A DNA stretch of 64,000 nucleotides from Bacteroidota bacterium (GCA_947450025.1 CANFTW010000007.1:1-64000); one strand, 5' to 3'. Counted from the stretch's first letter, positions 52,293-62,295 are shown. Program-made: numbers and translations. Notes: generated by a model from the sequence alone, not told the origin.

Positions 52293-52835
52293 TTAGAAAG
52301 GGCTTACAAATTCTTTAAATAAGGTACCTAATAAATCTTTATCGGATAAAATTGGGTTTGATATATTCCAGTTAATATTTAAATCCGTATCATTCCATAA
52401 AATAGTGCCTTCAGACGCTTTATTGTATAGTTGAGTGCATTTGTAAGAGAAAATAGTATTATCTTTTAACGTAACAAAACCATGTGCAAATCCAGAAGGT
52501 ATATAAAACATAGTTTTATTTTCTTCTGTGAGTTCTATGGAAACATATTCTCCGTAGGTTGGCGAATTTTTTCTGATATCAACAGCAATATCTAATACGG
52601 CGCCATTAATAACACGCACCAATTTGCCTTGATCAAAAGGAGGCGCTTGAAAATGTAACCCTCTTAATACGCCTGTATTTGAAAGTGATTGATTATCTTG
52701 AACAAAACTAACGTCTATTCCATTGGTTTTAAAGGCTGCTTCATTATAACTTTCAAAAAAATAACCTCTAGCGTCTTCAAAAACTCTTGGTTTAATAATC
52801 AGTAAATCTTTTATTTTAGTTGTAATTAATTCCAT
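52293..52835 (-). CDS. rfbC: dTDP-4-dehydrorhamnose 3,5-epimerase
   Basis: RmlC-type cupin of 180 residues. FEDARGYFFESY, QDNQSLSNTGVLRGLHFQ (with catalytic His) and FYIPSGFAHGFVTL carry the expected motifs; catalytic tyrosine is in FSYKCTQLYN. It epimerises the keto sugar on the way to dTDP-L-rhamnose. RmlA, RmlB and RmlD were not found in this window, so the rest of the pathway must be elsewhere. Confidence 0.94.
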   Translation of the reverse strand: MELITTKIKDLLIIKPRVFEDARGYFFESYNEAAFKTNGIDVSFVQDNQSLSNTGVLRGLHFQAPPFDQGKLVRVINGAVLDIAVDIRKNSPTYGEYVSIELTEENKTMFYIPSGFAHGFVTLKDNTIFSYKCTQLYNKASEGTILWNDTDLNINWNISNPILSDKDLLGTLFKEFVSPF

Positions 52836-52856
52836 AATGTTTTAGTACAAAGTTTT

Positions 52857-55250
52857 TTAGTCACTATAATATCCATTACCATATCCATATCCGTGGCCAT
52901 ACCCATAACCATATTTATATCCATAGGTAGATCGTTTTGTATCTACGCCATTGAGAATGAGTGATAAATTATTGATATTACCTTCATTGATTAATTTATC
53001 TAAGATTTGAACAAAGCCTTTTTTCGAATAATCTGAACGGAATACATAAATAGGATAGTCAGCTTTTTGAACGGTTGTGATTCCGTCAGTTACTAAACCA
53101 ATTGGAGGGTTATCAAATACTATATAATCATATGTTAATTTTAATTCTTCTATCACTGAATTTAATTTATCGCTAATAATTAGTTCAGAAGGATTAGGAG
53201 GTATTGGTCCAGCTGTAATATAATCTAAACCAGCAAAATGACTTTGATTGATACATTCACTAACTGAAGACATACTGGTTAAAATAGTACTCATTCCAAT
53301 TTCATTAGCCACACCAAACCCTTTATGAATTTTTGGTTTACGCATATCTAAGTCTAAAAGAATTACTTTTTTACCTGTATAGGCCAATATACCAGCAATA
53401 TTTAAACACACAAACGTTTTTCCTTCTCCAGAAATAGAAGAAGTAACGGCAATAATTTTTGGGCCCTCGGTGTTATTAATAAAATTTAAATTCGATCGAA
53501 TACTTCTAAAGGCTTCTGCAATTTGGGATTTTGGATTTTTATCAACAACTAATTGAGAAATAGGAACGTCGCTTTCATAGTTAGGAACAATACCTAAAAC
53601 TGCAATGGATGCATCAATATGATTTACGACATCATTTATTGAGGTTATTTTATCATGAAGGAAATAACGAGTAAATACTAGAAGTAATGACAATAGGAAT
53701 CCTGATAAGATTGCAATAAGAATTGCTGCATTTCTGTTAGGGGAAACTAATTTACCTTCTTTTACAGCTTCTTCTAAAATTACATTTTGAGAAACAAATC
53801 CAGCTTTTGAGATAGAGAATTCAGTTTTCTTTTCAAGAAGCATCGTGTAGTATTTTTCACTGATGCTAAACAAACGCATTAATCTTGAGTGTTCTAAATC
53901 TTCATCAGGATTGGTTAAGTTTTTACTTTTATATTCAGAGTATTTTTGTGTTAAGCTTGTGTATTTCGATTTATACTTTAATCGAACAGTATTAATGGTT
54001 TCAATTAATAGTTTTTTTTGAGTTTCTATATTGAAATTTATTTGCTTAATATTTTCGCTACTAGGAGTTACCATATAAAGCAGATCTTCTTTTTCTAATA
54101 ATAGTTTCTGAATACTTTGAGTATATTCCTTAATGGCATTTTCATATTCAGTTCCTGATATCATTGAAATCAATTGATAGGTATCGATACTTTTGTTTTT
54201 AAGAATATTTTGCTGCAGCTCACCCAAAATCTTCTCGTCAAGTTCAACTTGAAGCATATCATCTTCTATTTTAGAAAGACGAAGGGCATTAGGATCGGAT
54301 TCTGTTTCTTTAATCGTATAGTTGTGTGTTTTTCTGAATGCTTGAAGACTATTTTCGGAAGATTTTAAATCGCTGTAAACCTCCTCTAATTTATTATCAA
54401 TAAAAGATAATATACTTTTAGAACTTTCACTTTTTCGCTCAACATCAAACTTTAAGTATTCTTCAGAAATCAAATTAACGATATCTTTTGATTTTTGAGG
54501 GTTGACATCGGTTACTTTAATTTGAATAGTTTTAGCAGCTTCATTAACTAATTTAATATCCATTTTGGATTGTAAGTTTGCCGTAACGTTGTCAACATTA
54601 TTGATAATAAAATAAGATTTGTTATTATCAAGTAGCTCTATCTTTAAACGTTGGTTGTCGAATTTAGAATTAGGAAAAATGCTTAATTCAAAGTATGGGG
54701 AATTTATGACATTAAATGTTGTAAATGGAAGTGTGAAATTTCTGCCATCTGCTGTAAATTTTAATATACCAGTAGTAAGCGTGTTAAATTTGATATAAAT
54801 TTTTATACCATAAATTGTGTTTTTTTTAATATTAAATTTTGCTAAATAAGGAGAGTATGTGTACAGTTCATTATTTTTAAAAGTACCCTCATTAAAATAA
54901 CTAATTTGTATGTCTGATTTTTCAACAACTCGTTTTAAAAATATTTTAGAACGAATTTGCTCCATAGCTTCAGCTATTTTATTATCACCCCCATCAAATT
55001 TTGATATTTGTAAAATTTCTGTCGCTCGATCGTTTTCGTTTATTTGAATAATTGTTGAGGATTGATATTCGGGCTCGCTATATCTTAAATAAATGGCAGC
55101 TATACCAACACTTAAAATAAAAAAAGCTAAGACATACCACAAACTTTTTTTGATAATATAAAATACTAAGGCGATATCGAGTTCGCTGCTAAAACGGGAA
55201 ACTCGGTCTCTATATTTATCAATGGAATTTGTACTGTGAGAATGTATCAT
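52857..55250 (-). CDS. wzc: Polysaccharide co-polymerase/tyrosine autokinase (Wzc-like)
   Basis: A 797-residue inner membrane protein. It has an N-terminal Wzz domain with a membrane helix (about 35-55), a long coiled periplasmic part (about 260-460), a second helix (about 505-530) and a cytoplasmic BY-kinase domain: Walker A SSISGEGKTF (about 600-612), Walker A-prime ILLDLDMRKPKIH and Walker B IVFDNPPIGL. The C-terminus is a Tyr-Gly repeat, with about ten tyrosines in the last 24 residues, the place of autophosphorylation. It controls export through the Wza-like channel encoded just upstream (stop-start overlap of 4 bases). Confidence 0.95.
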   Translation of the reverse strand: MIHSHSTNSIDKYRDRVSRFSSELDIALVFYIIKKSLWYVLAFFILSVGIAAIYLRYSEPEYQSSTIIQINENDRATEILQISKFDGGDNKIAEAMEQIRSKIFLKRVVEKSDIQISYFNEGTFKNNELYTYSPYLAKFNIKKNTIYGIKIYIKFNTLTTGILKFTADGRNFTLPFTTFNVINSPYFELSIFPNSKFDNQRLKIELLDNNKSYFIINNVDNVTANLQSKMDIKLVNEAAKTIQIKVTDVNPQKSKDIVNLISEEYLKFDVERKSESSKSILSFIDNKLEEVYSDLKSSENSLQAFRKTHNYTIKETESDPNALRLSKIEDDMLQVELDEKILGELQQNILKNKSIDTYQLISMISGTEYENAIKEYTQSIQKLLLEKEDLLYMVTPSSENIKQINFNIETQKKLLIETINTVRLKYKSKYTSLTQKYSEYKSKNLTNPDEDLEHSRLMRLFSISEKYYTMLLEKKTEFSISKAGFVSQNVILEEAVKEGKLVSPNRNAAILIAILSGFLLSLLLVFTRYFLHDKITSINDVVNHIDASIAVLGIVPNYESDVPISQLVVDKNPKSQIAEAFRSIRSNLNFINNTEGPKIIAVTSSISGEGKTFVCLNIAGILAYTGKKVILLDLDMRKPKIHKGFGVANEIGMSTILTSMSSVSECINQSHFAGLDYITAGPIPPNPSELIISDKLNSVIEELKLTYDYIVFDNPPIGLVTDGITTVQKADYPIYVFRSDYSKKGFVQILDKLINEGNINNLSLILNGVDTKRSTYGYKYGYGYGHGYGYGNGYYSD

Positions 55251-56005
55251 TTTACATTTTTAATAAAAGCATACAATAGAAAAGTTGAACTAATCAACGA
55301 CACAATTGGTGTAATTTCAGCTACTAATGTTTTAGCCAACCTATATCGAGGTTCCACGTAAATGATATCATGTGCTAATACAACTGTATTTCCTACGGCT
55401 ACACCTTCAATTTTTGATAAATCCATCAAATAAACCTTAGGTTTTTGATTTTCTTGATTTCGAATTAGTTTTACTTTATAAGCCTTACCATCTTCAGATA
55501 TACCTCCTGTTAAAGCTAGAGCTTCAATAACTGTAGTATTGTTATTTGTTAAATTTAAAACTTTTGCTGTACCTCCATTGCCAGGAAATACAATTACGCG
55601 TTTATTAGTTACCGTCATATATACAAATGGCTTAACATAATAATCCGCATAAATTTGTTCAAGATATTCAGTGGCCTCCCTTATACTTAAACCAGCTAAT
55701 TTTACTCGTCCAATTAAAGGTAATTTACAAGTACCGTCTCTATTAATGACGTAATCCAAATCAATCCATCTACTCATCTGATTTGAATTGGCTAAATCGA
55801 TAATTTTAAAGCCGTCGTTTGAAAATATTCTAACGTTGATAATATCATTTGCATCGATTTTATAATCTTGCTTCGATAACGAATCAACAATTTTATCAAA
55901 AGTATAATCCTTGTTTGTTTTTAACATCAAATTCGATCTGAAAACTTTACAAGAAGAAAAACAGAAGACTATTAGTAAAAGGAAGAAATATTTATAAAAA
56001 CGCAT
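55247..56005 (-). CDS. wza: Polysaccharide export outer membrane lipoprotein (Wza-like)
   Basis: A 252-residue lipoprotein with lipobox FSSC (cysteine 19). The Poly_export domain shows YKIDANDIINVRIFSND and YVINRDGTCKLPLIGRVKLAG, followed by an SLBB region (VIVFPGNGGTAKVLNLTN, TVIEALALTGGI). The C-terminus holds a hydrophobic helix typical of the Wza outer membrane barrel. It heads the export operon and overlaps wzc by 4 bases. Confidence 0.93.
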   Translation of the reverse strand: MRFYKYFFLLLIVFCFSSCKVFRSNLMLKTNKDYTFDKIVDSLSKQDYKIDANDIINVRIFSNDGFKIIDLANSNQMSRWIDLDYVINRDGTCKLPLIGRVKLAGLSIREATEYLEQIYADYYVKPFVYMTVTNKRVIVFPGNGGTAKVLNLTNNNTTVIEALALTGGISEDGKAYKVKLIRNQENQKPKVYLMDLSKIEGVAVGNTVVLAHDIIYVEPRYRLAKTLVAEITPIVSLISSTFLLYAFIKNVK

Positions 56006-56022
56006 ATATCGATATTATATTA

Positions 56023-56051
56023 CAAAGTTAAAATTTATCCGCTAATATCAA
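56023..56051 (-). promoter_or_regulatory. Promoter of the wza-wzc operon
   Basis: Minus strand: TTG (56051-56049), 18 bases, TAACTTTG (56030-56023). Near-consensus match; the transcript start near 56017 leaves a leader of about 12 bases to the wza ATG at 56005. Confidence 0.72.
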
Positions 56052-56054
56052 AAA

Positions 56055-57236
56055 TCATCTGTAATTTAATAATTTCATATACAATTCTCTCATATCGCTT
56101 ACTAATCTGGTATAACTGAATTTTTGAATAGCCCAACTTTCTCCCTTTTTCGCGAGCTCAGGCAATAAAGATTTATTTTGACAAGCTTGATGTAAATTAG
56201 TAAAAAAGGTCTTTTTATCATCAATATTTGATAAAAGTCCACATTCTGGATGTAATACGTCTTCTATTCCGCCAACATTCGTTGCAACAACATATTTACC
56301 TGCAGCTTGAGCTTCAATAATACTTACCGGAGTGCCTTCGTTTAGTGAGGTTAAGGTCACAATATCTAAGCCATGAAGCGCCCATTCAACGTTTGTTATC
56401 CAGGATGTGAAAATAATATCTACTTCATCCTTCGGATTATTAGACCATGAAACATGATTGTTTTTACAAGTTTCTGTAATCACTTCTCTTGTGTCTCCAT
56501 CTCCAATGATAAAAGCTTTAAAATTGCCTATACCTTGAGATTTTAAATAAGCTATGGATTCAATAAATAGGCTATGATTTTTGATTGGAGCTAACCTTCC
56601 TATGATTCCTATGGCTAATTGATTATCATTTAGGTTATATTTTTCCCTAAATTCTTTTCGGTTTTGTTCTTTGTTTAAGGTAAACTTCGTTAAATCAAAT
56701 CCTAAGGGTACTACATGAATTTTTTCTTTCGGAGCAATATGAAAAACCTCAGATAATTCTTGTTTTTGCTTATTACTAATAGCCACAATAGCGGTTGAAT
56801 GTTTTGCTAAGTAACGTTCAATGGTTTTGTAAAATGTGGTTTTAAATTTACCAAAATACGAATGAAATACATGTCCATGAAAGGTGTGAACTATAATAGG
56901 AACATGACAATCTATCGCAGCTAAACGACCTATGGCACCTGCCTTTGAAGCATGAGTATGAACAATATCTGGCTTAAATTCATTAATGATTTTTTTGATT
57001 TCTTTATAAGCCGCGTAATCTGATTTTAAATTGATTTCTCTTTGAAATTCATGTAAAACACTTGGCTTTAATCCTAATCCTTCTGGAATATATAATGAAC
57101 TATCTTCACCTTCTTCTTCTGGACCACCAACTAAAAGTGTTTCGAAGTCTGGTTCTAAGTATTTTGATAGATAACTCACATTGTATGTTATGCCACCAAT
57201 GTTAAAACGATTAATTATGCGGAGTACTTTTGGCAA
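56055..57236 (-). CDS. Family 4 glycosyltransferase
   Basis: A 393-residue GT-B enzyme: LRIINRFNIGGITYNVSYLS at the N-terminus, DIVHTHASKAGAIGRLAA and HTFHGHVFHSYFG typical of the capsule GT4 group, then GIIGRLAPIKNHSLFI and SLNEGTPVSIIEAQAAGKY in the donor half. It follows mpl by 4 bp and may be co-transcribed with it; it precedes the wza promoter by only a few bases, so it likely belongs to the same polysaccharide function. Confidence 0.9.
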   Translation of the reverse strand: MPKVLRIINRFNIGGITYNVSYLSKYLEPDFETLLVGGPEEEGEDSSLYIPEGLGLKPSVLHEFQREINLKSDYAAYKEIKKIINEFKPDIVHTHASKAGAIGRLAAIDCHVPIIVHTFHGHVFHSYFGKFKTTFYKTIERYLAKHSTAIVAISNKQKQELSEVFHIAPKEKIHVVPLGFDLTKFTLNKEQNRKEFREKYNLNDNQLAIGIIGRLAPIKNHSLFIESIAYLKSQGIGNFKAFIIGDGDTREVITETCKNNHVSWSNNPKDEVDIIFTSWITNVEWALHGLDIVTLTSLNEGTPVSIIEAQAAGKYVVATNVGGIEDVLHPECGLLSNIDDKKTFFTNLHQACQNKSLLPELAKKGESWAIQKFSYTRLVSDMRELYMKLLNYR

Positions 57237-57240
57237 AATA

Positions 57241-58608
57241 TTAGTTTAGATTTAATTCATTAGACAATTCTTTAAAATCGATTCCATCAAAATTACCAGA
57301 ACTCATCATTAATAAGACATGATTTTTTAAAGATTTAGATTTCAGGTATATTTTTAATTCATCACTATTGGTAAATACTTTTAAGTCATGGCGATTAAAA
57401 TAAGTAAGAACTTGCTCTTCTGTAATAGGAGTTAATTTTTTATGAGCGATGGTATGAGGATTGAAATAGACAATGGCCTCATCAGCGTCATTCATCGCTC
57501 CATTATACTCAGACAGAAACGTTTCATTTAAGCTGCTAAATGTATGTAATTCCATACAAGCTAAAACAGAACGATCAGTAAATTGTTGTTTAACTGCCTG
57601 GGTGGTTGCTTTTAATTTAGATGGGGAGTGTGCAAAGTCTTTATAGAATGCAAACGTATCTGTTTTTGAAACTAGTTCTAAACGTTTGGCAGCTCCTTTG
57701 AAGGATTGTATGGCTTCATAAAATTGAGCGTCGCTTAATCCAAGTTTATTGCAAACCAAGCGCGCACCATTTAAATTCATTAAATTATGATTTCCGAATA
57801 CCATTAATGGAATATTTTTTCCATTATCTTCTAAAATAGTCGTCCCATTTTCAATTCGGTGTTTAGGAATAGAGTAGGGTATTTTTGTGATGTTATTTGA
57901 TTTGCCTGAATTAGCGGCTACCTTTTGTAATTCAACATCTTCATTGCAATAAATCAAATGACCATTTGGCTCTATTATATCAACAAATTTCTCAAATTGA
58001 TTAACATAAATCTCAAAAGTTGGAAATACATTAATATGGTCCCAAGCAATTCCACTAAGGATAGCAATATTTGGATGATATAAATGAAATTTAGGACGTC
58101 TATCAATTGGAGAAGCAAGGTATTCATCCCCTTCAATAATAGCAATTGGAGCTTCTTTGGTGAGCTTTACCATGGTATTAAATCCTTCTAATTGAGCACC
58201 AACCATAAAATCAGTATCCATTTTATGAAAGTTTAATACATGCAGAATCATAGCTGTAATAGTTGTTTTGCCGTGGCTTCCTCCAATTACTACTCGTGTT
58301 TTATCTTTAGTTGCTTCGTAAATGTATTCAGGATAAGAGTATACTTTTAGATTTAACTCTTTGGCTCTAATTAATTCAGGATTATCTTCTCTGGCATGCA
58401 TTCCTAGAATCACCGCATCGATATCAGTAGTGATTTTTTCTGGGAACCAGCCAATTTCTGCAGGTAAAATACCAGCATTCTTTAAACGAGTTTTTGATGG
58501 TTCATTGATCTCATCATCACTACCAGTAACAATAAATCCTTTTTCGTGTAAGGCTAAAGCCATGTTGTGCATGGCACTTCCTCCAATTGCAATTAAGTGA
58601 ACTCGCAT
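57241..58608 (-). CDS. mpl: Murein peptide ligase Mpl (UDP-MurNAc tripeptide recycling)
   Basis: A 455-residue Mur ligase: N-terminal MRVHLIAIGGSAMHNMALAL, ATP-binding GGSHGKTTITAM (109-120), DEYLASPIDRRPKF and FKDFAHSPSKLKAT in the C-terminal part. Mpl attaches the recycled tripeptide to UDP-MurNAc, saving de novo stem synthesis. The family resembles MurC; the HAREDNPELIRAK segment and the DF-A-H-S-P motif favour Mpl. Confidence 0.88.
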   Translation of the reverse strand: MRVHLIAIGGSAMHNMALALHEKGFIVTGSDDEINEPSKTRLKNAGILPAEIGWFPEKITTDIDAVILGMHAREDNPELIRAKELNLKVYSYPEYIYEATKDKTRVVIGGSHGKTTITAMILHVLNFHKMDTDFMVGAQLEGFNTMVKLTKEAPIAIIEGDEYLASPIDRRPKFHLYHPNIAILSGIAWDHINVFPTFEIYVNQFEKFVDIIEPNGHLIYCNEDVELQKVAANSGKSNNITKIPYSIPKHRIENGTTILEDNGKNIPLMVFGNHNLMNLNGARLVCNKLGLSDAQFYEAIQSFKGAAKRLELVSKTDTFAFYKDFAHSPSKLKATTQAVKQQFTDRSVLACMELHTFSSLNETFLSEYNGAMNDADEAIVYFNPHTIAHKKLTPITEEQVLTYFNRHDLKVFTNSDELKIYLKSKSLKNHVLLMMSSGNFDGIDFKELSNELNLN

Positions 58609-58647
58609 AATTAGAACTTTGTATAGTTATACGAAGTAACCATTTTT

Positions 58648-58681
58648 AAATAAAAAATGCGACCTATAAGACCTGCATTTT
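58648..58681 (-). terminator. Terminator of the desaturase gene
   Basis: AAAATGC (58654-58660) pairs with GCATTTT (58675-58681); on the minus strand a U-rich run follows the stem. It lies 20 bp after the desaturase stop. Confidence 0.65.
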
Positions 58682-58701
58682 AAACAATGATTTGTTAAGT
58701 A

Positions 58702-59802
58702 TTATGCCATTTTAGGACTAGGTTGTCCTAGTTGGTATAATAATTTAGCATGAGCAGCTAATGCACCAACAAATGTTTTTTTAGTATAATAAGGTAAATT
58801 GAATTCTTCAGCAGTTTTTTTGATAATTGGGGCGATTTTCTTATAATGAACGTGACAAATATTTGGAAATAAATGGTGTTCTACCTGAAAATTTAAGCCA
58901 CCAACAAACCAAGAGAATGCCCAGCTTTTTTGAGCAAAATTAGTGGTTGTTTTTAATTGATGAGCCGCCCAATCATCTTGCATATTACCTTTTTCGTCTG
59001 GTAATGGAAATTCAGTTAAATCAACCACATGAGCGGGTTGAAAAATTAAGGCTAAAATCATCCCACAAGTAAAATGCATAATAGCCCATCCAGCAATAAT
59101 TTGATACCAAGGACTATTCATAATTAATAGAGGTAAACCAAGACTGTACCCTAAATAAAACAATTTATTTAAAATCAATAAGTACAACTCTTTTTTATAG
59201 GTTGTTTTTCTGATAGTTAACAATCCCATTCTGTTATAGCGAGCAAGTTGTTGAAAATCTTTAGTAGTGGCCCACATAATTGTCATTAAGCCATAAAAAA
59301 ACCATGCGTATAAAAATTGGAATTTATGAATCCATTTATACTCTGCATGAGGAGAAAATCTTAAAAATCCTGGAGGTGCGATGTCTTCATCATGACCTTC
59401 AATATTGGTATAAGTATGGTGCAAATTATTATGTTGTAATTGCCAGTTTAGAGAACTACCTCCAATAAAATTCATACTACGACACATTAATGCATTTAAT
59501 TTGGCATTTCGAGAATAAGACCCATGATTGGCATCATGCATAATTGATAAACCAATACCACTCATTCCAAAACCCATCAAAATACATAATAATGATTGAA
59601 TCCAAAGATTATCAAAAGTATTAGTAATTAATAAGACGAAGGGAGTGAAATATAATGCAAACATGAAAATGGATTTTATGACCATTTGAGCGTTTCCATA
59701 ACGAGAAAGATTGTTTTCTTTGAAATAGTCGTCAACACGTTTTTTTGCTGTTAAATAAAAGGAACGATTTGCATTGTTGAATCTGATTGATTGAGTACTC
59801 AT
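58702..59802 (-). CDS. Membrane fatty acid desaturase
   Basis: A 366-residue membrane di-iron desaturase. Histidine boxes: HDANH (89-93), HNNLHH (124-129) and QVEHH in a C-terminal position near 305. The glutamine in place of the first histidine of the third box is the mark of front-end (delta-6-like, linoleoyl-CoA type) desaturases. Four or more hydrophobic helices lie between the boxes. No cytochrome b5 domain is fused. Substrate is probably an acyl-CoA or acyl-lipid; it may adjust membrane fluidity. Confidence 0.9.
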   Translation of the reverse strand: MSTQSIRFNNANRSFYLTAKKRVDDYFKENNLSRYGNAQMVIKSIFMFALYFTPFVLLITNTFDNLWIQSLLCILMGFGMSGIGLSIMHDANHGSYSRNAKLNALMCRSMNFIGGSSLNWQLQHNNLHHTYTNIEGHDEDIAPPGFLRFSPHAEYKWIHKFQFLYAWFFYGLMTIMWATTKDFQQLARYNRMGLLTIRKTTYKKELYLLILNKLFYLGYSLGLPLLIMNSPWYQIIAGWAIMHFTCGMILALIFQPAHVVDLTEFPLPDEKGNMQDDWAAHQLKTTTNFAQKSWAFSWFVGGLNFQVEHHLFPNICHVHYKKIAPIIKKTAEEFNLPYYTKKTFVGALAAHAKLLYQLGQPSPKMA

Positions 59803-59827
59803 TTATGATTATTTTTTGTTATTAGGA

Positions 59828-59858
59828 CAAAGATAAGTTTAAAAAACTCAAAAATCAA
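59828..59858 (-). promoter_or_regulatory. Promoter of the desaturase gene
   Basis: Minus strand: TTG (59858-59856), 20 bases, TATCTTTG (59835-59828), leader of about 20 bases to the ATG. No other signal was seen in the 138-bp gap to the cysteine desulfurase gene. Confidence 0.6.
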
Positions 59859-59940
59859 TTTTCTCAAATGGTTCATTATTAACAAATTATAGCTTATAAT
59901 TCGTTTTAGAAGACTTAAGTGCTTATTTCTGAGAGGAATG

Positions 59941-61071
59941 CTATTTATATAACGACAAGATATCAGTCACTAATTTTTCAATATCTTCTTTTTGGCTTTT
60001 TTTACCAAATGAGAAGCGAATAGAATTTGCAACTTCATCTTTTTCTAATCCCATGGATAATAATACATGAGATGCTTCAGAATTTGCAGAAGTGCATGCC
60101 GAACCTAAAGAAACAGCGTATTGACCTTTAATTTTAGAAAACACAGAATTGCCTTCTTTTATAGGAGGAAAGTAAATATTTGACGTGTTATAAAGCCTGT
60201 ATCTTGTTGATCCGTTGATTCTTAAATTAGCTATTTCAAGTAATTGATGCTCTAGATGTCCTCGAATTTTGGAGATATGCATATTGTCATCCCAGAACTC
60301 GTTTTGAGCAATTTCACATGCTTTTCCTAATCCGACAATTCCTGTAACATTTAAAGTCCCACTCCGTTTATCATTTTCATGCCCACCACCATGAAATAAA
60401 GGCGTTAAGTTTACTCGTGGATTTTTTCGACGAACATATAATGCTCCCGCACCTTTTGGTCCATATAGTTTATGCGCCGAAATGCAGCACAAATCTAATC
60501 CCATCTCATTCACATCAATAGGCAATTTGCCAGCCATTTGAGTAGTATCACTAAAAAAGAAAGCTTCGTGTTGATGAGTAATTTCTGAAATTTTCTCTAA
60601 ATCTTGTAATACACCAGTTTCATTATTTGCAGCCATAATAGCCACTAAAATGGTTTTTGGAGTAAAACTTTCTTTAAGCTCATCCAAATCAATTCGCCCT
60701 TCTCTGTCAACATTTAAATAAGTAACAACAGCACCTTTTTCTTCTAAATAGGCACAGGTATCTAAAACAGCTTTATGTTCTGCTTTACAAGTAATAATAT
60801 GGTTTCCTTTAGTTTGATATGCCTCAAAAACACCTTTTAAAGCCATGTTAATCGCCTCGGTTGCACCAGATGTAAAAATGATTTCAGAACTTTCAGAACC
60901 AATAAAATTGGCTACTTGATTTCTAGATTTTTCAATTGCACCTTGAGCATACCAACCCAAAGGATGGGTATTACTGGAGGCATTACCAAAATGTTCTGTA
61001 AAATAGGGTAACATTTCTGCTAATACTCTTTCTTCAACAGGCGTTGTAGAATTATAATCTAAATAAATCAT
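59941..61071 (-). CDS. Cysteine desulfurase, NifS/IscS-like
   Basis: A 376-residue PLP enzyme that releases sulfur from cysteine. The start (MIYLDYNSTTP) was chosen because the longer frame reads into the thiolase gene. PLP lysine 201 in CCISAHKLYGPKG, His100 in AEHKAVLDT and active cysteine 326 in SLGSACTSANSEASH are present; the RSGTLN motif follows HGGGHENDK. The ATG overlaps the thiolase stop by one base. No IscU or other iron-sulfur partner is adjacent. Confidence 0.93.
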   Translation of the reverse strand: MIYLDYNSTTPVEERVLAEMLPYFTEHFGNASSNTHPLGWYAQGAIEKSRNQVANFIGSESSEIIFTSGATEAINMALKGVFEAYQTKGNHIITCKAEHKAVLDTCAYLEEKGAVVTYLNVDREGRIDLDELKESFTPKTILVAIMAANNETGVLQDLEKISEITHQHEAFFFSDTTQMAGKLPIDVNEMGLDLCCISAHKLYGPKGAGALYVRRKNPRVNLTPLFHGGGHENDKRSGTLNVTGIVGLGKACEIAQNEFWDDNMHISKIRGHLEHQLLEIANLRINGSTRYRLYNTSNIYFPPIKEGNSVFSKIKGQYAVSLGSACTSANSEASHVLLSMGLEKDEVANSIRFSFGKKSQKEDIEKLVTDILSLYK

Positions 61072-62276
61072 TAAGCTTTTTCGATTATAGCGGCATAACC
61101 TTGCCCAACACCAATACACATGGTTGCTAATGCGTATTTTTTATTTTGAAGATTTAATTCAATAGCTGCTGAATTAATGATACGAGCACCGCTCATTCCT
61201 AGAGGATGACCTAAAGCAATCGCACCACCATTTGGATTAATACGAGGGTCTTTATCATCTAATTTCCATTGACGAGTACAACCTAATGCTTGAGCAGCAA
61301 AGGCTTCGTTTAATTCAATAATATCAATATCATTCCAAGTTAAACCTGCTTTTTTAAGAGCTTGATTTGCTGCCTCAACTGGACCTAATCCCATAATGCG
61401 AGGTTCAACACCAACAACAGCACTGCTAACAATACGGGCTAATGGTTTTAAGTTATATGATTTGATGGCATTTTCACTCGCTAATAAAATTGCTGCAGCT
61501 CCATCGTTTAATCCGGAAGCATTACCAGCCGTAACCGTTCCTTCTTTTCTGAAAGATGGTTTTAATTTTTGTAAGCCTTCTAAAGTTGTATTGACTTTCG
61601 CAAATTCGTCAGTTTTAAAAATTAATGCATCGCCCTTTTTTTGAGGAATTTCAACTGGAATAATTTCTTTTTCAAATCTTCCAGCAGCCATTGATTTAGC
61701 AGCTTTTTGTTGACTCCATAATGCAAAGGCATCTTGGTCTTCTCGACTAATTTTGTGCATTTCGGCTACGTTTTCAGCTGTTTCTCCCATAGCATCTACA
61801 CCATATTGTTCTTTTAATTTAGGATTAATAAATCTCCATCCAAAACTACTATCAAATAATTGTTGGTCGCGACCAAATGCAGAACTAGCTTTACTCATCA
61901 CTAATGGACCACGAGTCATGTTTTCAACACCCGAAGAGATCATTAAATCAGCTTCGCCTAATTGAATATATCTTGCAGCATCAACAGTAGCGCTTAAACC
62001 AGAAGCACATAAACGATTTACCGTTTGACCAGGAACAGTAATTGGTAATCCTGCCATCAACGAAGCCATACGAGCCACATTACGATTATCTTCGCCAGCC
62101 TGATTGGCGCAGCCCATGATCACATCAACTACTTTTGAAAAATCAACAGAAGGATTTTTTACCATTAATTCTTTTAAAACTAAGGTTGCTAAATCATCTG
62201 TTCTCACAGTTGATAGCGTTCCTCCAAAATTTCCGATGGCTGTTCTTACGCCATTAATGATATAAGCTTGTTGCAT
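61071..62276 (-). CDS. Acetyl-CoA acyltransferase (thiolase)
   Basis: A 401-residue degradative-type thiolase. Nucleophile Cys90 in TVNRLCASGLSA, ENMTRGP, then GGAIALGHPLGMSGAR and the second cysteine in CIGVGQGYA. Thiolases of this type act in fatty acid beta-oxidation or in PaaJ/PcaF-like routes; no neighbouring fad gene helps decide. Confidence 0.92.
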   Translation of the reverse strand: MQQAYIINGVRTAIGNFGGTLSTVRTDDLATLVLKELMVKNPSVDFSKVVDVIMGCANQAGEDNRNVARMASLMAGLPITVPGQTVNRLCASGLSATVDAARYIQLGEADLMISSGVENMTRGPLVMSKASSAFGRDQQLFDSSFGWRFINPKLKEQYGVDAMGETAENVAEMHKISREDQDAFALWSQQKAAKSMAAGRFEKEIIPVEIPQKKGDALIFKTDEFAKVNTTLEGLQKLKPSFRKEGTVTAGNASGLNDGAAAILLASENAIKSYNLKPLARIVSSAVVGVEPRIMGLGPVEAANQALKKAGLTWNDIDIIELNEAFAAQALGCTRQWKLDDKDPRINPNGGAIALGHPLGMSGARIINSAAIELNLQNKKYALATMCIGVGQGYAAIIEKA

Positions 62277-62295
62277 AATTTAGAATTTGAAACTA

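Noticed and set aside
52857-52930. Short repeats mistaken for a CRISPR-like array
   Set aside because: The repeat encodes the Tyr-Gly tail in frame and has no spacers.
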